NCBI RefSeq assembly: GCF_024360925.2 | Contig: NZ_CP113517.1 | Coordinates: 4,506,001 to 4,570,000, forward strand | Source of the DNA: Methylomonas rapida | GTDB lineage: Bacteria > Pseudomonadota > Gammaproteobacteria > Methylococcales > Methylomonadaceae | DNA: 64,000 bases | Reading direction: 5' to 3' | Shown: one piece after another, positions 26,113 to 35,316 of the stretch | Numbering within the stretch: the stretch's first letter is position 1 | Layout of the letters: each line of letters opens with the position of its first letter | Translations under genes and position numbers: made by a program | The notes under the pieces: model-generated | What the model saw: the letters and a program-made list of their open reading frames with translations, nothing else | The model's database searches: none | What the model was told of the DNA's origin: nothing

Positions 26113-26751
26113 ATGCTCGATTATCAAAAACAGTTCATTCGCCTGGCTTTAGACTGTGGCGTGCTCAAATTCGGCGAGTTTCAATTGAAATCCGGCCGAA
26201 TCAGTCCTTATTTCTTCAATACCGGTTTATTCAACACCGGCGCGCAACTGGACAAACTCGGTCAATTTTACGCGCAGGCGCTGATCAACGCCGAGGTGAA
26301 CGTCGATGTACTTTACGGTCCGGCTTACAAGGGGATTCCGCTGGTCAGCACCACCTCCATCGCCTATGCACGCCTGAAGCAAGACATTCCATTCGCGTTC
26401 AACCGCAAGGAAGCCAAGGATCACGGTGAAGGAGGGGTATTGGTCGGCGCGCCGCTGCAAGGCGATGTCTGGATACTGGATGACGTCATCACCGCCGGCA
26501 CGTCGGTGCGGGAGTCGGTCGACATCATTCGCGGCGCCGGCGCCAACGTGGCCGGTGTGGTGATCGCGCTGGACCGACAGGAAAAAGGCCAGAACGAGTT
26601 ATCCGCCGTGCAAGAGGTTTCCACTCAATTCGGTATCCCAGTCATTTCTATTATCTCGCTAGCCGAAATAATCGAATTTATTGAACAAGATAACAGTTTT
26701 GCCGACAAATTACCGATTATCCGCTCATATCGCCAACAGCACGGCACTTAG
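26113..26751 (+). CDS. pyrE: Orotate phosphoribosyltransferase
   Basis: Adds ribose-5-phosphate from PRPP to orotate in UMP synthesis. 212 residues, against 213 in E. coli. PyrE landmarks: [21 protein letters not shown] at 17-37, [10 protein letters not shown] near 73, [13 protein letters not shown] near 97, and the PRPP loop [17 protein letters not shown] near 120-135. 47 bp after hemW. Confidence 0.96.
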   Translation: MLDYQKQFIRLALDCGVLKFGEFQLKSGRISPYFFNTGLFNTGAQLDKLGQFYAQALINAEVNVDVLYGPAYKGIPLVSTTSIAYARLKQDIPFAFNRKEAKDHGEGGVLVGAPLQGDVWILDDVITAGTSVRESVDIIRGAGANVAGVVIALDRQEKGQNELSAVQEVSTQFGIPVISIISLAEIIEFIEQDNSFADKLPIIRSYRQQHGT

Positions 26752-26847
26752 CACAAGTGCCGTACTACCGCTTCTTTGTATTTAGTCTACAATTAGCCCT
26801 TACTTAACGCCCTCTAATAACGAGTACAGTCAGCAGAAAGGCTTGCC

Positions 26848-28788
26848 ATGGGAAATCTGGAATTTAAAGATCAATTACACGAATATTCGAATTGGCGTGA
26901 AAAATTGATACAAGCGATAGAAATGTATCGCGAATGGCGCACTCGTTATAAATTCAGCGACCCGCAAAGCACCGATACGTTGCTGAATATCCTGCAAGGC
27001 CTGCAGTCCGATCGCGTCACCCTGGCATTCGTCGCCGAATTTTCCCGCGGCAAAACCGAGCTGATCAACGCCTTGTTTTTTGCGGAAACCGGTGTGCGCT
27101 TACTGCCGTCGTCGCCAGGCCGCACCACCATGTCGCCGACCGAGCTCTATTGGGACGAAAAGGGCGGCAGCTATATCCGCCTTTTGAACATCGAAAGCCG
27201 GCTGGAAGACATCTCGCTGATGGATTACAAAAACAATCCCGATCGCTGGACTCAGATCAGCTTGAACACCGATTCACCCACGCAAATGCAGGAAGCTTTC
27301 AAAGAGCTGATTGCAACGAAAAAAGTCAGCAAGGAAACAGCCGACAAGCTGGGCTTGTGGAATGAGCGCGAAGCGGCCGAACAAGGCATCATCAATCCCG
27401 AATTCGTCGAAGTACCCTGCTGGCGCCACGCCTTGATCAGTTTCCCCCATCCGCTATTGAAAGAAGGCTTGTGCATCCTCGATACTCCGGGCCTGAATGC
27501 GCTAGGTACCGAACCCGAGTTGACCCTGAGCATGCTGCCCAGCGCGCAAGCCATCGTATTCGTGCTGGCCGCCGACACCGGCGTGACCAAAAGCGACCTG
27601 GAGATGTGGAAAAGCCACGTTTGCAGCTCGCGCGGGCAACGCCGCCAAGGCTTGGCCGTCGTGATGAACAAGATAGACTCTATGTGGGACGACTTGGCCG
27701 GCGAAACAGGCTATGAAGCCGCGATCCAAAAACAAATCGAAACCTCGGCCTCTATCCTTAACCTGGATAAAGAGGTCATCTTCCCGGTTTCGGCAAAACA
27801 GGCCTTGCTGGCAAAGGTTAAGGGCGACGACGCCTTACTGGAAAAAAGCCGTCTGAAAAAACTGGAAAATTATTTGTCCGAAGACATCCTGAACCAGCGC
27901 CGCGACATTCTGAAAGGCGTGGTGGAAAAGGATATCGGCTTCCTGGTCAGCGAATCGATCAAGCTGATGAATACCAAAGTCACCAACGCCAACAAGCAGT
28001 TGGAAGAATTCAAGCACATGGACTTTGAAAATCAGGAAATGACCGGCAAATTGATGGCGGAAACCCGCGACCGGCAAAACGCCTACATGGCCAACATCGA
28101 AAATTTCCAAGCCAGCCGCAAGGTGTTTGCCGTGCAGGCCCGCATGTTGATCGATTCGTTTTCGAAAGACAAAATCGATGAGATCATTCAACGCACGAAG
28201 CATGACATGAGCAAGAGCCTGACGACTTACGGCATGAAGCAAAACATGCGCAAGTTGTTCGACGAGCTACGCGACTTGTTGCAGGACTCGGTCGATATCA
28301 CCGAAGAAACCCGCCGTCTGGTCAAGGCTATCCATAAGAAATTCCAAGACGAATACGGTTTCAAGGAAATCGAGCCGCAACTGTTTTCGATCAAGCAATA
28401 TCAGTTCGAACTGGAACAAATTTTCGAAGAAGGCGAGGCCTTCCGCAACAGCGCCAGAACCACGATGACCGAACAAAGCATCGTGGTCAACAAACTCTAT
28501 GGCACCCTGATTGCCAAAGCGAGGAACATTCTGCAACAAGCACACAAGGATGCCGCAACCTGGAGCAACAGCGTTCTAACCCCGTTGATGCACCAAATCA
28601 AGGATCACAAAAAGCAGATCGAAAGCCGTCTGGTCATGTTGAGAAAAATCAACGAGTCCAAGGGCACGGTCAGCGAAAGCATCGCCCAACTCGAGGCCGA
28701 ACTGGCTCCGCTGAAACAGCAACGGCAAGAATTGCTGGCCATCATCAAGGCCATGCAAATCAATATCGCCAACGTCGAAACCATCTAA
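26848..28788 (+). CDS. Dynamin-family large GTPase
   Basis: 646 residues. GTPase domain about 55-330: P-loop A63-EFSRGKT with Ala in place of the usual first Gly, a G2-type Thr in PGRTTMSPTELY, G3 DTPGLNALG and G4 MNKID. The remainder is almost all helical, with coiled-coil segments (ESRLVMLRKINESKG, QLEAELAPLKQQRQEL near the C-terminus), as in bacterial dynamin-like proteins that remodel membranes. No transmembrane helix obvious. A single gene, unlike the tandem pairs seen in some bacteria. Its cellular role is unknown. Confidence 0.87.
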   Translation: MGNLEFKDQLHEYSNWREKLIQAIEMYREWRTRYKFSDPQSTDTLLNILQGLQSDRVTLAFVAEFSRGKTELINALFFAETGVRLLPSSPGRTTMSPTELYWDEKGGSYIRLLNIESRLEDISLMDYKNNPDRWTQISLNTDSPTQMQEAFKELIATKKVSKETADKLGLWNEREAAEQGIINPEFVEVPCWRHALISFPHPLLKEGLCILDTPGLNALGTEPELTLSMLPSAQAIVFVLAADTGVTKSDLEMWKSHVCSSRGQRRQGLAVVMNKIDSMWDDLAGETGYEAAIQKQIETSASILNLDKEVIFPVSAKQALLAKVKGDDALLEKSRLKKLENYLSEDILNQRRDILKGVVEKDIGFLVSESIKLMNTKVTNANKQLEEFKHMDFENQEMTGKLMAETRDRQNAYMANIENFQASRKVFAVQARMLIDSFSKDKIDEIIQRTKHDMSKSLTTYGMKQNMRKLFDELRDLLQDSVDITEETRRLVKAIHKKFQDEYGFKEIEPQLFSIKQYQFELEQIFEEGEAFRNSARTTMTEQSIVVNKLYGTLIAKARNILQQAHKDAATWSNSVLTPLMHQIKDHKKQIESRLVMLRKINESKGTVSESIAQLEAELAPLKQQRQELLAIIKAMQINIANVETI

Positions 28789-28832
28789 ACCGCCGGCCAC
28801 CAACCAAATTCAGTTGGGTTGCCTTCCGTGAC

Positions 28833-28862
28833 AGAGTTCCTACGCCTAATGCGCAGGAACCC
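28833..28862. terminator. Hairpin between convergent dynamin-like and speD genes
   Basis: GTTCCT (28836-28841) pairs with AGGAAC (28855-28860), and CGC with GCG inside, around a CTAAT loop with one mismatch. No T-run. Probably a 3'-end structure serving either convergent gene. Confidence 0.4.
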
Positions 28863-28886
28863 TTGCATAGCCAGTGGCTTGATTAT

Positions 28887-29666
28887 CTAATTGAAATTTC
28901 GGCCATAGAAAATCTCGGCCATTTCATCCTGCAGCATTTCCTGAATTTCCTGCTTTTCCTCTTCGCTGAAATTACTTTCCTTTTCGAACAGGTAATTTTC
29001 CAGTTCGGTTTCCTTCAGCATCATCTTGGTGTGGAAGATGTTTTCCTGATACACGTTCACGTCGATCATCTGATACAGCTCTTTGGTGCTTTCGGCGATG
29101 TAGTTCTGAATCGAGTTGATCTTGTGATCAATGTAATGCTTCTGCCCGGAAATATCACGGGTAAAACCACGCACGCGATAGTCCATGATGACGATATCCG
29201 ACTCGAAGCTGTGAATCAGATAGTTCAAGGCCTTTAGCGGCGAAATCTGTCCGCAGGTCGACACATCGATGTCGGCGCGAAAAGTGCAGATGTCGGTATC
29301 CGGATGACTTTCCGGATAGGTGTGCACGGTGATATGACTTTTGTCCAGGTGCGCCAGAATCGTATCGGGCAGCGGCCCCGGCGATTCCGAGTTCATGCCG
29401 GCCGGAATCACCGCGCCTTCCGAAATCAGCATCGTCACGCTGGCGCCCTGCGGGTCATAATCCTGATGAGCGATGTTCAAAATCTGCGCGCCGATGATGT
29501 TTGCGACATCCTTCAGGATTTGCGTCAACCTTTTCGCGTTGTAAGCCTCATCGATATATTCGATATAGGCTTTTTCCTGCTCCTTGGGCGCGTAACAAAC
29601 GTCGTAAATATTGAAACTCAACGACTTGGTCAGGTTATTGAAACCGTGTAATTGTAATTTGCTCAA
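28887..29666 (-). CDS. speD: S-adenosylmethionine decarboxylase proenzyme
   Basis: Makes decarboxylated SAM for spermidine synthesis. 259 residues, as in the E. coli-type (class 1A) enzyme of 264. Self-cleavage site LDKS-HIT at S110 (Ser becomes the pyruvoyl group), followed by [26 protein letters not shown]. It starts with TTG at 29666 behind a GAGGG site. The upstream OsmC gene ends 4 bp before it, so the two form one transcript; OsmC, speD and crp/vfr cluster in many gammaproteobacteria. Confidence 0.94.
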   Translation of the reverse strand: MSKLQLHGFNNLTKSLSFNIYDVCYAPKEQEKAYIEYIDEAYNAKRLTQILKDVANIIGAQILNIAHQDYDPQGASVTMLISEGAVIPAGMNSESPGPLPDTILAHLDKSHITVHTYPESHPDTDICTFRADIDVSTCGQISPLKALNYLIHSFESDIVIMDYRVRGFTRDISGQKHYIDHKINSIQNYIAESTKELYQMIDVNVYQENIFHTKMMLKETELENYLFEKESNFSEEEKQEIQEMLQDEMAEIFYGRNFN

Positions 29667-29670
29667 CCGA

Positions 29671-30090
29671 TCAACCCTCTATAACTTCAAAATCGTGGCT
29701 AATGTCCACTCCGGCCTTGCCCAGCATGATGGATGCGGAGCAGTATTTTTCGGCGGAAAGCTTAACGGCCCGTTCCACTGCGGCGGCCGGTAAATTTCTG
29801 CCCGTCACTCTGAAATGCAAATGGATCTTGCTGAAAACCGCTGGAACGGCATCCACGCGTTCCGCGGTCAAGTCGACCGCGCAATCGGTAATGTCATGGC
29901 GACCTTTTTGCAGAATGTCGACCACATCGAACGACGAGCAACCGCCGACGCCGAGTAAAAGCATTTCCATGGGTCTGACGCCCATGTTACGTCCGCCGTG
30001 ATCAGGCGGCCCGTCCATCACGATGGCGTGCCCACTGCCGGACTCGCCGACAAATAGCCGGCCATCGACCCATTTGACTGTTGCTTGCAT
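29671..30090 (-). CDS. OsmC-family protein (YhfA type)
   Basis: 139 residues from the ATG at 30090; a longer ORF from a TTG is not typical. OsmC/Ohr fold with the two redox cysteines expected: GGCSSFDVV (near 50) and KYCSASIML (near 115). The closest style is E. coli YhfA, whose gene is also next to crp. OsmC relatives reduce organic peroxides, but the YhfA branch has no proven substrate. First gene of an osmC-speD unit, divergent from crp. Confidence 0.87.
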   Translation of the reverse strand: MQATVKWVDGRLFVGESGSGHAIVMDGPPDHGGRNMGVRPMEMLLLGVGGCSSFDVVDILQKGRHDITDCAVDLTAERVDAVPAVFSKIHLHFRVTGRNLPAAAVERAVKLSAEKYCSASIMLGKAGVDISHDFEVIEG

Positions 30091-30218
30091 GTTGAATCCC
30101 GCAAAAATAAAAATGGCGCAAATTTTACAACGATACCGATCGTCGGATGGTTTTTTTTGCAAAAATTCACACTTTTGGGTAGGGTAACAGGATCAGCAGG
30201 ACAAAATTATGACAACAA

Positions 30219-30872
30219 ATGACTGTGGTTACTAAAAACAAGATTTCCCAAGAAGCCCTGAATGCGTTTTTACACGTCTGCCATTTACGCAGTTATCCAG
30301 CCAAACTGAGCATCATCAGGCCGGGTGACCTCGCGGATAGGCTGTTATTCGTCGTTGACGGCTCGGTCAGCGTCAGCGTGGAAGACGAAGAGGGGCACGA
30401 GCTCATTTTGGCTTATTTGAATAAGCATGACTTCGTCGGTGAAATTGGCGTGTTCAAAAATACCGAAGTGCGCAGCGCCTACGTCAAAACCCGCACCAAA
30501 TGCCAGCTTGCCGAAATCGGTTATGACCGCTTCAAAGCGCTATTGAAAACCGATCTGCACGAACATGCGGTGGAAATACTCACCGTATTGGGCGAACAAC
30601 TATCCAGGCGATTGCTGATTACCAGTCGCAAATACCGGGACCTGGCCTTCATGGACGTCGAGGGCCGCATCGCTCGAACCTTGCTGGATCTGGCCAAGGA
30701 ACCCGATGCGATCACGCACCCGGACGGCATGCAATTGCATATCACGCGCCAGGAAATCGGCCGCATCGTCGGCTGCTCCAGGGAAATGGCCGGACGAGTC
30801 CTGAAGGAACTGGAAGACAAAGGCCTTATCACCGCCCACGGTAAAACCATCGTCGTGTTCGGCACGCGATAA
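30219..30872 (+). CDS. crp: cAMP receptor protein family regulator (Crp/Vfr)
   Basis: 217 residues, closely resembling E. coli Crp and Pseudomonas Vfr along its length. The cAMP pocket is intact: FVGEIG with Gly-Glu near 71-72, RSAYV with Arg-Ser near 82-83, and the Thr-Ser pair in LLITSRKY on the C-helix. The recognition helix reads TRQEIGRIVGCSREMAGRVLKELE, followed by LITAHGKTIVVFGTR. Thus it should still respond to cAMP. Divergent from osmC-speD with 128 bp between starts. Confidence 0.94.
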   Translation: MTVVTKNKISQEALNAFLHVCHLRSYPAKLSIIRPGDLADRLLFVVDGSVSVSVEDEEGHELILAYLNKHDFVGEIGVFKNTEVRSAYVKTRTKCQLAEIGYDRFKALLKTDLHEHAVEILTVLGEQLSRRLLITSRKYRDLAFMDVEGRIARTLLDLAKEPDAITHPDGMQLHITRQEIGRIVGCSREMAGRVLKELEDKGLITAHGKTIVVFGTR

Positions 30873-30932
30873 CGTGTAAAGAAAAACAGGGCATTCACTT
30901 TTAGGCGCGACGACTTTTACGCATCCGCCGCC

Positions 30933-32120
30933 ATGAGCAAGCCGCTTCAGCCAACCTGGCGCCAAATCCCCGGCAGCGTTTGGGCCCTGGGGTTTGTCAG
31001 CCTGCTGATGGATGTATCCTCGGAGATGATACATAGCCTGCTGCCGTTATTCATGGTGACCCAACTTGGCGCCAGCAGCACGATCATCGGCTTGATCGAG
31101 GGCCTGGCGGAAGCCATGGCCTTGATCGTCAAGGTTTTTTCCGGCGTCATCAGCGATTACCTCGGCAAGCGCAAGACTTTGGCGCTGCTGGGCTACAGTT
31201 TGGGCGCGCTGACCAAACCCTTGTTCGCGATAGCCAACACCAGCGGCATGGTGTTGACGGCCCGACTGACGGATCGGATCGGCAAGGGCATACGCGGCGC
31301 ACCCAGAGATGCCTTGATCGCCGACATCACGCCGGCCGAAATACGCGGCGCCGCGTTCGGTCTGCGTCAATCGCTGGATACCGTTGGCGCCTTTCTCGGC
31401 CCTTTGCTTGCCGTGGCCCTGATGCTATTGTGGCCTGGTGATTTTCGCGCCGTGTTTTGGCTCGCGGTTGTGCCCGGTTTATTGTCGGTTTTGGTGCTGT
31501 TTTTGGGCGTACGAGAACCCGCTGTCCGCGGCGAACCAGCCCGACATCAGCCGCTGCGACTCGAAAGCCTGAGGCGCTTGGGCTCGGATTATTGGTCCGT
31601 TGTCGCCATCGGCGCGGTGTTTACATTGGCGCGCTTCAGCGAGGCCTTTCTGGTGCTACGCGCCCAACAATGCGGCATTCCGCTGGCCTGGATACCTTTG
31701 GTCATGGTGGCAATGAATGTCTTCTATGCAACCAGCGCTTACCCATTTGGCAAATTATCCGATCGCTACAGTCATCGCCGATTATTGGGCATGGGTTTAT
31801 TGGTCTTGATCGGTGCCGACCTGATTCTGGCCAGCCAATCGCACTGGGCGATGCTGATTGCCGGCGTGTCCTTATGGGGCGTGCATATGGGCATGACGCA
31901 AGGCCTGCTGGCGAAACTGGTCGCCGACACCACTCCGCGAGACTTACGCGGTACCGCCTACGGTTTTTTCAATCTGGTCAGCGGCATTGCCATGTTGGTC
32001 GCCAGCGTCCTGGCAGGCCTGTTATGGGATGCGCTCGGCGCGTCAACGACATTTTATGCCGGCGCGGTTTTTTGTTTGCTCACGCTGGCCCTGCTTCGCA
32101 TAAAGCCCATCAGTCTATAA
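30933..32120 (+). CDS. MFS transporter
   Basis: 395 residues with about 12 hydrophobic segments and MFS loop motifs: GVISDYLGKRKTLALLGY (loop 2-3) and DRIGKGIRGAPRDALIADITP (loop 4-5). The C-terminal half repeats the pattern (FGKLSDRYSHRRLLGMG). Inner-membrane secondary transporter; substrate cannot be told from sequence. It starts 60 bp after crp and may share its transcript. Confidence 0.85.
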   Translation: MSKPLQPTWRQIPGSVWALGFVSLLMDVSSEMIHSLLPLFMVTQLGASSTIIGLIEGLAEAMALIVKVFSGVISDYLGKRKTLALLGYSLGALTKPLFAIANTSGMVLTARLTDRIGKGIRGAPRDALIADITPAEIRGAAFGLRQSLDTVGAFLGPLLAVALMLLWPGDFRAVFWLAVVPGLLSVLVLFLGVREPAVRGEPARHQPLRLESLRRLGSDYWSVVAIGAVFTLARFSEAFLVLRAQQCGIPLAWIPLVMVAMNVFYATSAYPFGKLSDRYSHRRLLGMGLLVLIGADLILASQSHWAMLIAGVSLWGVHMGMTQGLLAKLVADTTPRDLRGTAYGFFNLVSGIAMLVASVLAGLLWDALGASTTFYAGAVFCLLTLALLRIKPISL

Positions 32121-32130
32121 AAATCATTGG

Positions 32131-32270
32131 GTCCACGAAACACACGAAAATCACGAAAATCACGAAAATCACGAACAGCTTCAAAAAGTTATTGCTCAAA
32201 AAGCCAACACCTTGTGGGTAACTAAACCACGTGACGTAACCATCTGTTTTATTTCGTGCTTTTCGTGGAC
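32131..32270. repeat. 140-bp inverted repeat with internal 9-bp tandem repeats
   Basis: GTCCACGAAA (32131-32140) is perfectly inverted at 32261-32270. Just inside the left arm CACGAAAAT occurs three times in tandem (32143-32169) with a partial fourth. It lies in the convergent gap between the MFS gene and the M23 peptidase gene. Non-coding; looks like a small non-autonomous element. Confidence 0.7.
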
Positions 32271-32287
32271 TACTGATGCTTTTAGGA

Positions 32288-33217
32288 TCAGGGCTTGAAA
32301 CCTTCCAACCACTCTCCGAACCGCGGTGGGAGCGTGTGCCCATCGGCATGAGTAAATTCAAACGGCACGGAAACCAATTGCATGCCTCGATTGACCTGAA
32401 CGGCAAAATGTAAATGCGGCCCGGTCGTAAAACCCGTGTTGCCGGAATAACCGATCAATTCGCCCGCTTCTACCTGCAAACCGGGGCGCACCTGGGCTTT
32501 TTCCAACTCCAGATGGGCATAAACCGCCATGGAGCCGTCGTCATGCAAAATGCGGATGCTGTTGGCCTTATTGGCATAGGCCTGCTGGGTACCACTCTTG
32601 AAATGGTCGTCTTCGACTTCCAGCACCAAGCCGGCACGAGCCGCGTGCACCGGCGTACCAACCGGCATCATGATGTCGACCGCATAGCGATTTTGTTCGT
32701 CTTGATGACTGAATTCACCGCCGAAGGCCTGGGTGACCTGGAAACGACCGCCGGACGCCAACGGCGGCAGATAGGGCACCGCACCGGCATAATCGGGCAA
32801 GGGTTGCCCAATCACATAGCGATATTGCAGCGTGAAGCTCCATGATGTCGCCTGCCCGACACCCGCGACGCTGAAAAGCGCGCTGGTCTCACCCGGCGGG
32901 ACGACAAAGCGGCGCGGCAATTCCGGCATCGCAATGACATTATCGTGCGCCTCCCAATCGACCTCGATTTCGACCGGCCCCGGATATTGATTGATGGCAT
33001 AAAAATCCGGCTGGCTGTCATCACCGGACTTCTCCAGCCTGACCCATTGTTTGGCCGCGGGTTTGAGCTGCCTGACCTCGACCGCCCTATCCGTTACGGG
33101 CGGCTTGTCGGTGAAATGCCAAAGACCTCTTTCATCCTGGTATTTGTAGAGTTTTTTCGCTGCCGCCGAGGTACTGAGCAGCAACAGCACCAACACCAGC
33201 AGATGTTGCCCACGCAC
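32288..33217 (-). CDS. Secreted DUF4124 + M23 metallopeptidase
   Basis: 309 residues. Signal peptide from a GTG start at 33217 (VRGQHLLVLVLLLLSTSAAA). A short DUF4124 region follows (KKLYKYQDERGLWHFTDKPP), and the C-terminal half is a LytM/M23 peptidase domain with the zinc motifs in HQDEQNRYAVDI (His...Asp) and GPHLHFAVQ (His-x-His). Such enzymes cut peptidoglycan cross-links, or act as amidase activators when ligands are lost; here ligands look intact. The longer ORF from 33481 overlaps the lipoprotein gene and is unlikely. It starts 11 bp after that gene. Confidence 0.83.
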   Translation of the reverse strand: MRGQHLLVLVLLLLSTSAAAKKLYKYQDERGLWHFTDKPPVTDRAVEVRQLKPAAKQWVRLEKSGDDSQPDFYAINQYPGPVEIEVDWEAHDNVIAMPELPRRFVVPPGETSALFSVAGVGQATSWSFTLQYRYVIGQPLPDYAGAVPYLPPLASGGRFQVTQAFGGEFSHQDEQNRYAVDIMMPVGTPVHAARAGLVLEVEDDHFKSGTQQAYANKANSIRILHDDGSMAVYAHLELEKAQVRPGLQVEAGELIGYSGNTGFTTGPHLHFAVQVNRGMQLVSVPFEFTHADGHTLPPRFGEWLEGFKP

Positions 33218-33228
33218 GATCTGGCGAT

Positions 33229-33573
33229 TTATTTGCGCGTCGAACTGAAAGTATAGGAACGCACGATCCCCTGATTGTCGAAACGAACCAGCAAATCCTG
33301 GGTATCGTCGGCACCAAACAACGAATATTTGTAAATACCGTAGGTCCACGTGGTTTTGCCGTCTTCCATGCCTGTACGCCAGGGTCTGCCGAAAATTTCG
33401 GTAATGTCTTGTTTGGTGGATTGGCCAATTTTGATTTCCGGTACCCGAGAGCCCGAGAATTCCTGGCCGACAGTGAAGCAACCCGTCAATTGGGTAGAAG
33501 CAAGCACGCCTAAAAACAGCAGTAAACTGAGTTTTGCGGCCCGTGTGCCACGATTAAGAAACAGTTTTTTCAT
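33229..33573 (-). CDS. SmpA/BamE-like lipoprotein
   Basis: 114 residues. Lipoprotein signal with lipobox LTGC (cleavage before C32). The mature part fits the SmpA/OmlA (BamE-like) fold: IKIGQSTKQDITEIFGRPWRTG, then TWTYGIYKYSLFG and LLVRFDNQGIVRSYTF. BamE itself is part of outer-membrane protein assembly, but many paralogues exist and this one pairs with a peptidoglycan peptidase gene, so the exact role is open. First gene of a two-gene unit. Confidence 0.78.
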   Translation of the reverse strand: MKKLFLNRGTRAAKLSLLLFLGVLASTQLTGCFTVGQEFSGSRVPEIKIGQSTKQDITEIFGRPWRTGMEDGKTTWTYGIYKYSLFGADDTQDLLVRFDNQGIVRSYTFSSTRK

Positions 33574-33643
33574 GAATGGAACCTCAATTGCTTGGTTGAT
33601 TGATATATAAAGTGCTGATTAACCCTATTCTAGCCGATATTGC

Positions 33644-35239
33644 ATGCCAAGCTCATCTGACAATGACGTTCTCGCTACGCTCACTTTCGATAACCGCTTC
33701 GTGCGGGAATTGCCCGCCGATCCGGAACAAGCTAACTATCGTCGCCAGGTCTACCAGGCCTGTTACTCGCGAGTACACCCCAAACCGGTCAAAGCGCCAA
33801 GGTTACTGGCGTATTCCACTGAAATGGCCGCGCTACTCGGGCTATCCGAAGAAACCTGTCAATCCGATCCGTTTTGCCAAGTATTTGTTGGTAACCGCAT
33901 CCTGCCTGCCATGGATCCCTACGCCACCTGTTACGGCGGCCACCAGTTCGGGCAATGGGCCGGGCAACTGGGCGACGGCCGCGCAATCAATCTGGGGGAA
34001 GTCATCAATGAGAAAGGCCAGCGCTGGGCCTTGCAACTGAAAGGCGCGGGGCCAACCCCTTATTCGCGCAGCGCGGACGGCCTGGCCGTATTACGTTCGT
34101 CGCTCCGTGAATTTCTGTGCAGCGAAGCCATGCATCACCTTGGCGTGCCGACCACCCGGGCCTTGAGTGTGATCCTGACCGGCGAACACGTCGTGCGCGA
34201 CATGTTCTACGATGGCAATCCGCAGTTGGAACCCGGCGCCGTGGTGTGCCGCACCGCACCGTCGTTCACCCGCTTCGGCCATTTTCAAATCTTTTCTGCG
34301 CGGAACGATTTGGATACCTTGAAAAAACTGGTCGATTACACGATACGCACCGATTTTCCGCATTTGGCCGCCCCTTCCGAAACCGTTTATTGTCAATGGT
34401 TTTCAGAAATATGTCGCCGCACCGCCGAGATGATCGTGCATTGGCAACGGGTGGGGTTCGTGCACGGCGTGATGAATACCGACAACATGTCCATCCTCGG
34501 CCTGACCATCGACTACGGCCCCTACGGCTGGCTGGAGAATTACGACCCCGACTGGACGCCGAACACTACCGACGCGCAAGGCCGGCGTTACCGTTTCGGC
34601 AACCAGCCCAAGATCGCTTATTGGAATCTGGTGCAGTTGGCCAATGCGCTGTATCCCTTGATTCAAAATGTCAACCCCCTGGAAGAGGCCTTGAATGTCT
34701 ATGCGGCGACATTCGAGCTAGGCTGGCAGCAAATGATGGCCAACAAGCTGGGCTTGCGGACATTCGATCCCGCCCAGGACGACAACTTGGTCGCGGATTT
34801 ACTTAACTTGTTGCATAACGCGGAAACCGACATGACACTGTTTTTTCGCGACCTGGCTATGCTCAAGTTAGACGATGAAATCGCCGCTTTCCAGCGATTA
34901 CTGCAACAGAGTAGTTACACGACGCCGACTCCCGAGATTCAGGCGCGCGCCAAGCAATGGTTTCAGACTTATCAAGCGCGACTCAGGCTCGACAACCGAC
35001 CCGATAACGAGCGCCAGCAGGCGATGAACGCGGTCAATCCGCGCTATGTCCTGCGCAACTATCTGGCACAGCAAGCCATTGATTTGGCGGAACAAGACGA
35101 CTTCTGCATGGTGCGGGAGCTATTGGACACATTGCGCCAGCCTTACCAGGAACAACCGGGCCGCGAACGCTTTGCCGAAAAGCGGCCTGAGTGGGCCAAG
35201 CACAGAGCCGGTTGTTCGATGCTGTCCTGTAGTTCTTGA
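33644..35239 (+). CDS. selO: SelO-family protein adenylyltransferase
   Basis: 531 residues of the YdiU/SelO pseudokinase family, which transfers AMP from ATP to protein hydroxyls and is linked to redox stress. Seen: YATCYGGHQFGQWAGQLGDGRA (near 94-115), LQLKGAGPTPYSRSADG with the ATP-binding Lys, GVMNTDNMSILGLTIDYGPYG (metal-binding Asn/Asp), and a C-terminal GCSMLSCSS, where eukaryotic forms place selenocysteine. The second Cys stands at the Sec position. Monocistronic; aceE follows 77 bp later. Confidence 0.93.
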   Translation: MPSSSDNDVLATLTFDNRFVRELPADPEQANYRRQVYQACYSRVHPKPVKAPRLLAYSTEMAALLGLSEETCQSDPFCQVFVGNRILPAMDPYATCYGGHQFGQWAGQLGDGRAINLGEVINEKGQRWALQLKGAGPTPYSRSADGLAVLRSSLREFLCSEAMHHLGVPTTRALSVILTGEHVVRDMFYDGNPQLEPGAVVCRTAPSFTRFGHFQIFSARNDLDTLKKLVDYTIRTDFPHLAAPSETVYCQWFSEICRRTAEMIVHWQRVGFVHGVMNTDNMSILGLTIDYGPYGWLENYDPDWTPNTTDAQGRRYRFGNQPKIAYWNLVQLANALYPLIQNVNPLEEALNVYAATFELGWQQMMANKLGLRTFDPAQDDNLVADLLNLLHNAETDMTLFFRDLAMLKLDDEIAAFQRLLQQSSYTTPTPEIQARAKQWFQTYQARLRLDNRPDNERQQAMNAVNPRYVLRNYLAQQAIDLAEQDDFCMVRELLDTLRQPYQEQPGRERFAEKRPEWAKHRAGCSMLSCSS

Positions 35240-35316
35240 ACGACAAAAAAACATGCTGAAAACGGCCATTTCGGGTATCCTTTTTGGGCTAAGCCAACGA
35301 TTTTCTAGGTTCCGTA

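Noticed and set aside
32131..32170. CACGAAAAT tandem repeats as a CRISPR array
   Set aside because: Units are 9 bp with no spacers; a simple tandem repeat inside an inverted repeat.
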